64,000 nucleotides of DNA. Origin: Pantoea anthophila. GTDB taxonomy: Bacteria > Pseudomonadota > Gammaproteobacteria > Enterobacterales > Enterobacteriaceae. Positions 63,643-64,000 of the stretch are shown piece by piece. The translations under genes were made by a program, and so were the position numbers. Below the pieces are notes generated by a model, which saw only the letters and a program-made list of their open reading frames with translations, was not told where the DNA came from and did not search any database. The stretch spans positions 62,001 through 126,000 of the forward strand of contig NZ_VHIZ01000027.1 of assembly GCF_006494375.1 (NCBI RefSeq), given 5' to 3'. Within the stretch, counting starts at the first letter, position 1. Every line of letters starts with the position of its first letter.

Positions 63643-64000
63643 GTAAAAGCAGGCGTTGGATAACGCTGATTCTGACCTTGATTGCACTGGTTTTGATCGG
63701 CTGGAATCTTACCAATAAGGATGACGATGGGATGCCCGTCGGGACAGACAGTCAGTCTCCGACCTATACCAGTGCGGATTCGCACACGGTGGTTTACAAC
63801 CCGCAGGGCGCGCTGTCCTATAAACTGGTCTCAGACAAAGTGACCTATTTCTCGGATGACGAACTGAGCTGGTTCGAGCATCCGGTGATGACCACCTATG
63901 ATGAGAACAAAATCCCGACCTGGACGTTACGCGCGGATAAGGCAAAGCTCACCAAAGATCGTATGCTTTATCTTTATGGCCATGTTGAGCTCAACACGCT
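63639..64000 (+). CDS. lptC: LPS export protein LptC (partial, cut by window edge)
   Basis: The first 120 codons are in the window; the 3' end lies beyond 64000. The reading begins MSKSRRWITLILTLIALVLI, a single N-terminal membrane anchor, followed by a periplasmic beta-jellyroll part (QGALSYKLVSDKVTYFSDD, WTLRADKAKLTKDRMLYLYG) as in LptC. LptC joins the LptBFG transporter to the periplasmic bridge LptA. Its ATG overlaps the kdsC stop by four bases. Confidence 0.93.
   Translation, partial: MSKSRRWITLILTLIALVLIGWNLTNKDDDGMPVGTDSQSPTYTSADSHTVVYNPQGALSYKLVSDKVTYFSDDELSWFEHPVMTTYDENKIPTWTLRADKAKLTKDRMLYLYGHVELNT

Overview
The window is a 64 kb stretch of an enterobacterial chromosome. Protein sequences and gene order follow Escherichia coli closely but with several local replacements, which suggests Erwiniaceae, most likely Pantoea. 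This is an inference from similarity and synteny; no rRNA or species marker is present. Almost all DNA is coding, the base composition is fairly GC-rich, and there is no insertion sequence, integrase, prophage or CRISPR array.

Positions 1-14500: a BisC/TorZ-like molybdenum oxidoreductase; galR with its own operator; nrdD-nrdG (anaerobic ribonucleotide reductase and its activase) behind a NrdR box pair and a possible FNR site; then the block yraR-yhbO-yhbP-yhbQ-yhbS-ubiT-ubiU-ubiV-yhbW. NrdDG, UbiTUV and the molybdoenzyme give this part a low-oxygen flavour. Where E. coli has mtr there is instead a divergent AraC regulator/SDR pair, and the SDR lacks the usual catalytic tyrosine.

Positions 14500-35300: a core information and envelope block, mostly on the minus strand: deaD, yrbN, nlpI, pnp, rpsO, truB, rbfA, infB, nusA, rimP, tRNA-fMet, tRNA-Leu(GAG), secG, glmM, folP, ftsH, rlmE, then yhbY (+), greA (-) and dacB (+). 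Starts at rare codons, leader hairpins, terminators and several promoters can be read directly. argG is absent between the two tRNA genes.

Positions 35300-52215: an enterobactin-type catecholate siderophore island lying between dacB and obgE. fepA (receptor) diverges from fes-ybdZ-entF; fepB-fepD-fepG-fepC (uptake) diverges from entC-entE-entB-entA-entH (2,3-dihydroxybenzoate synthesis and activation, proofreading). Each divergent gap holds a Fur-box-like sequence. entD (phosphopantetheinyl transferase), entS (exporter) and fepE are missing, so carrier-protein activation and export must be supplied from elsewhere.

Positions 52215-64000: core genes again: obgE, rpmA, rplU (-), ispB, sfsB (+), murA, ibaG, the mlaFEDCB phospholipid transport operon (-), then yrbG, kdsD, kdsC and the start of lptC (+), which runs off the right edge. 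yhbE is missing between obgE and rpmA. No clearly novel multi-gene system was found. The points most worth a second look are the tyrosine-less SDR, an acceptor-stem mismatch in tRNA-Leu, the make-up of the siderophore island, and several leader or promoter structures.
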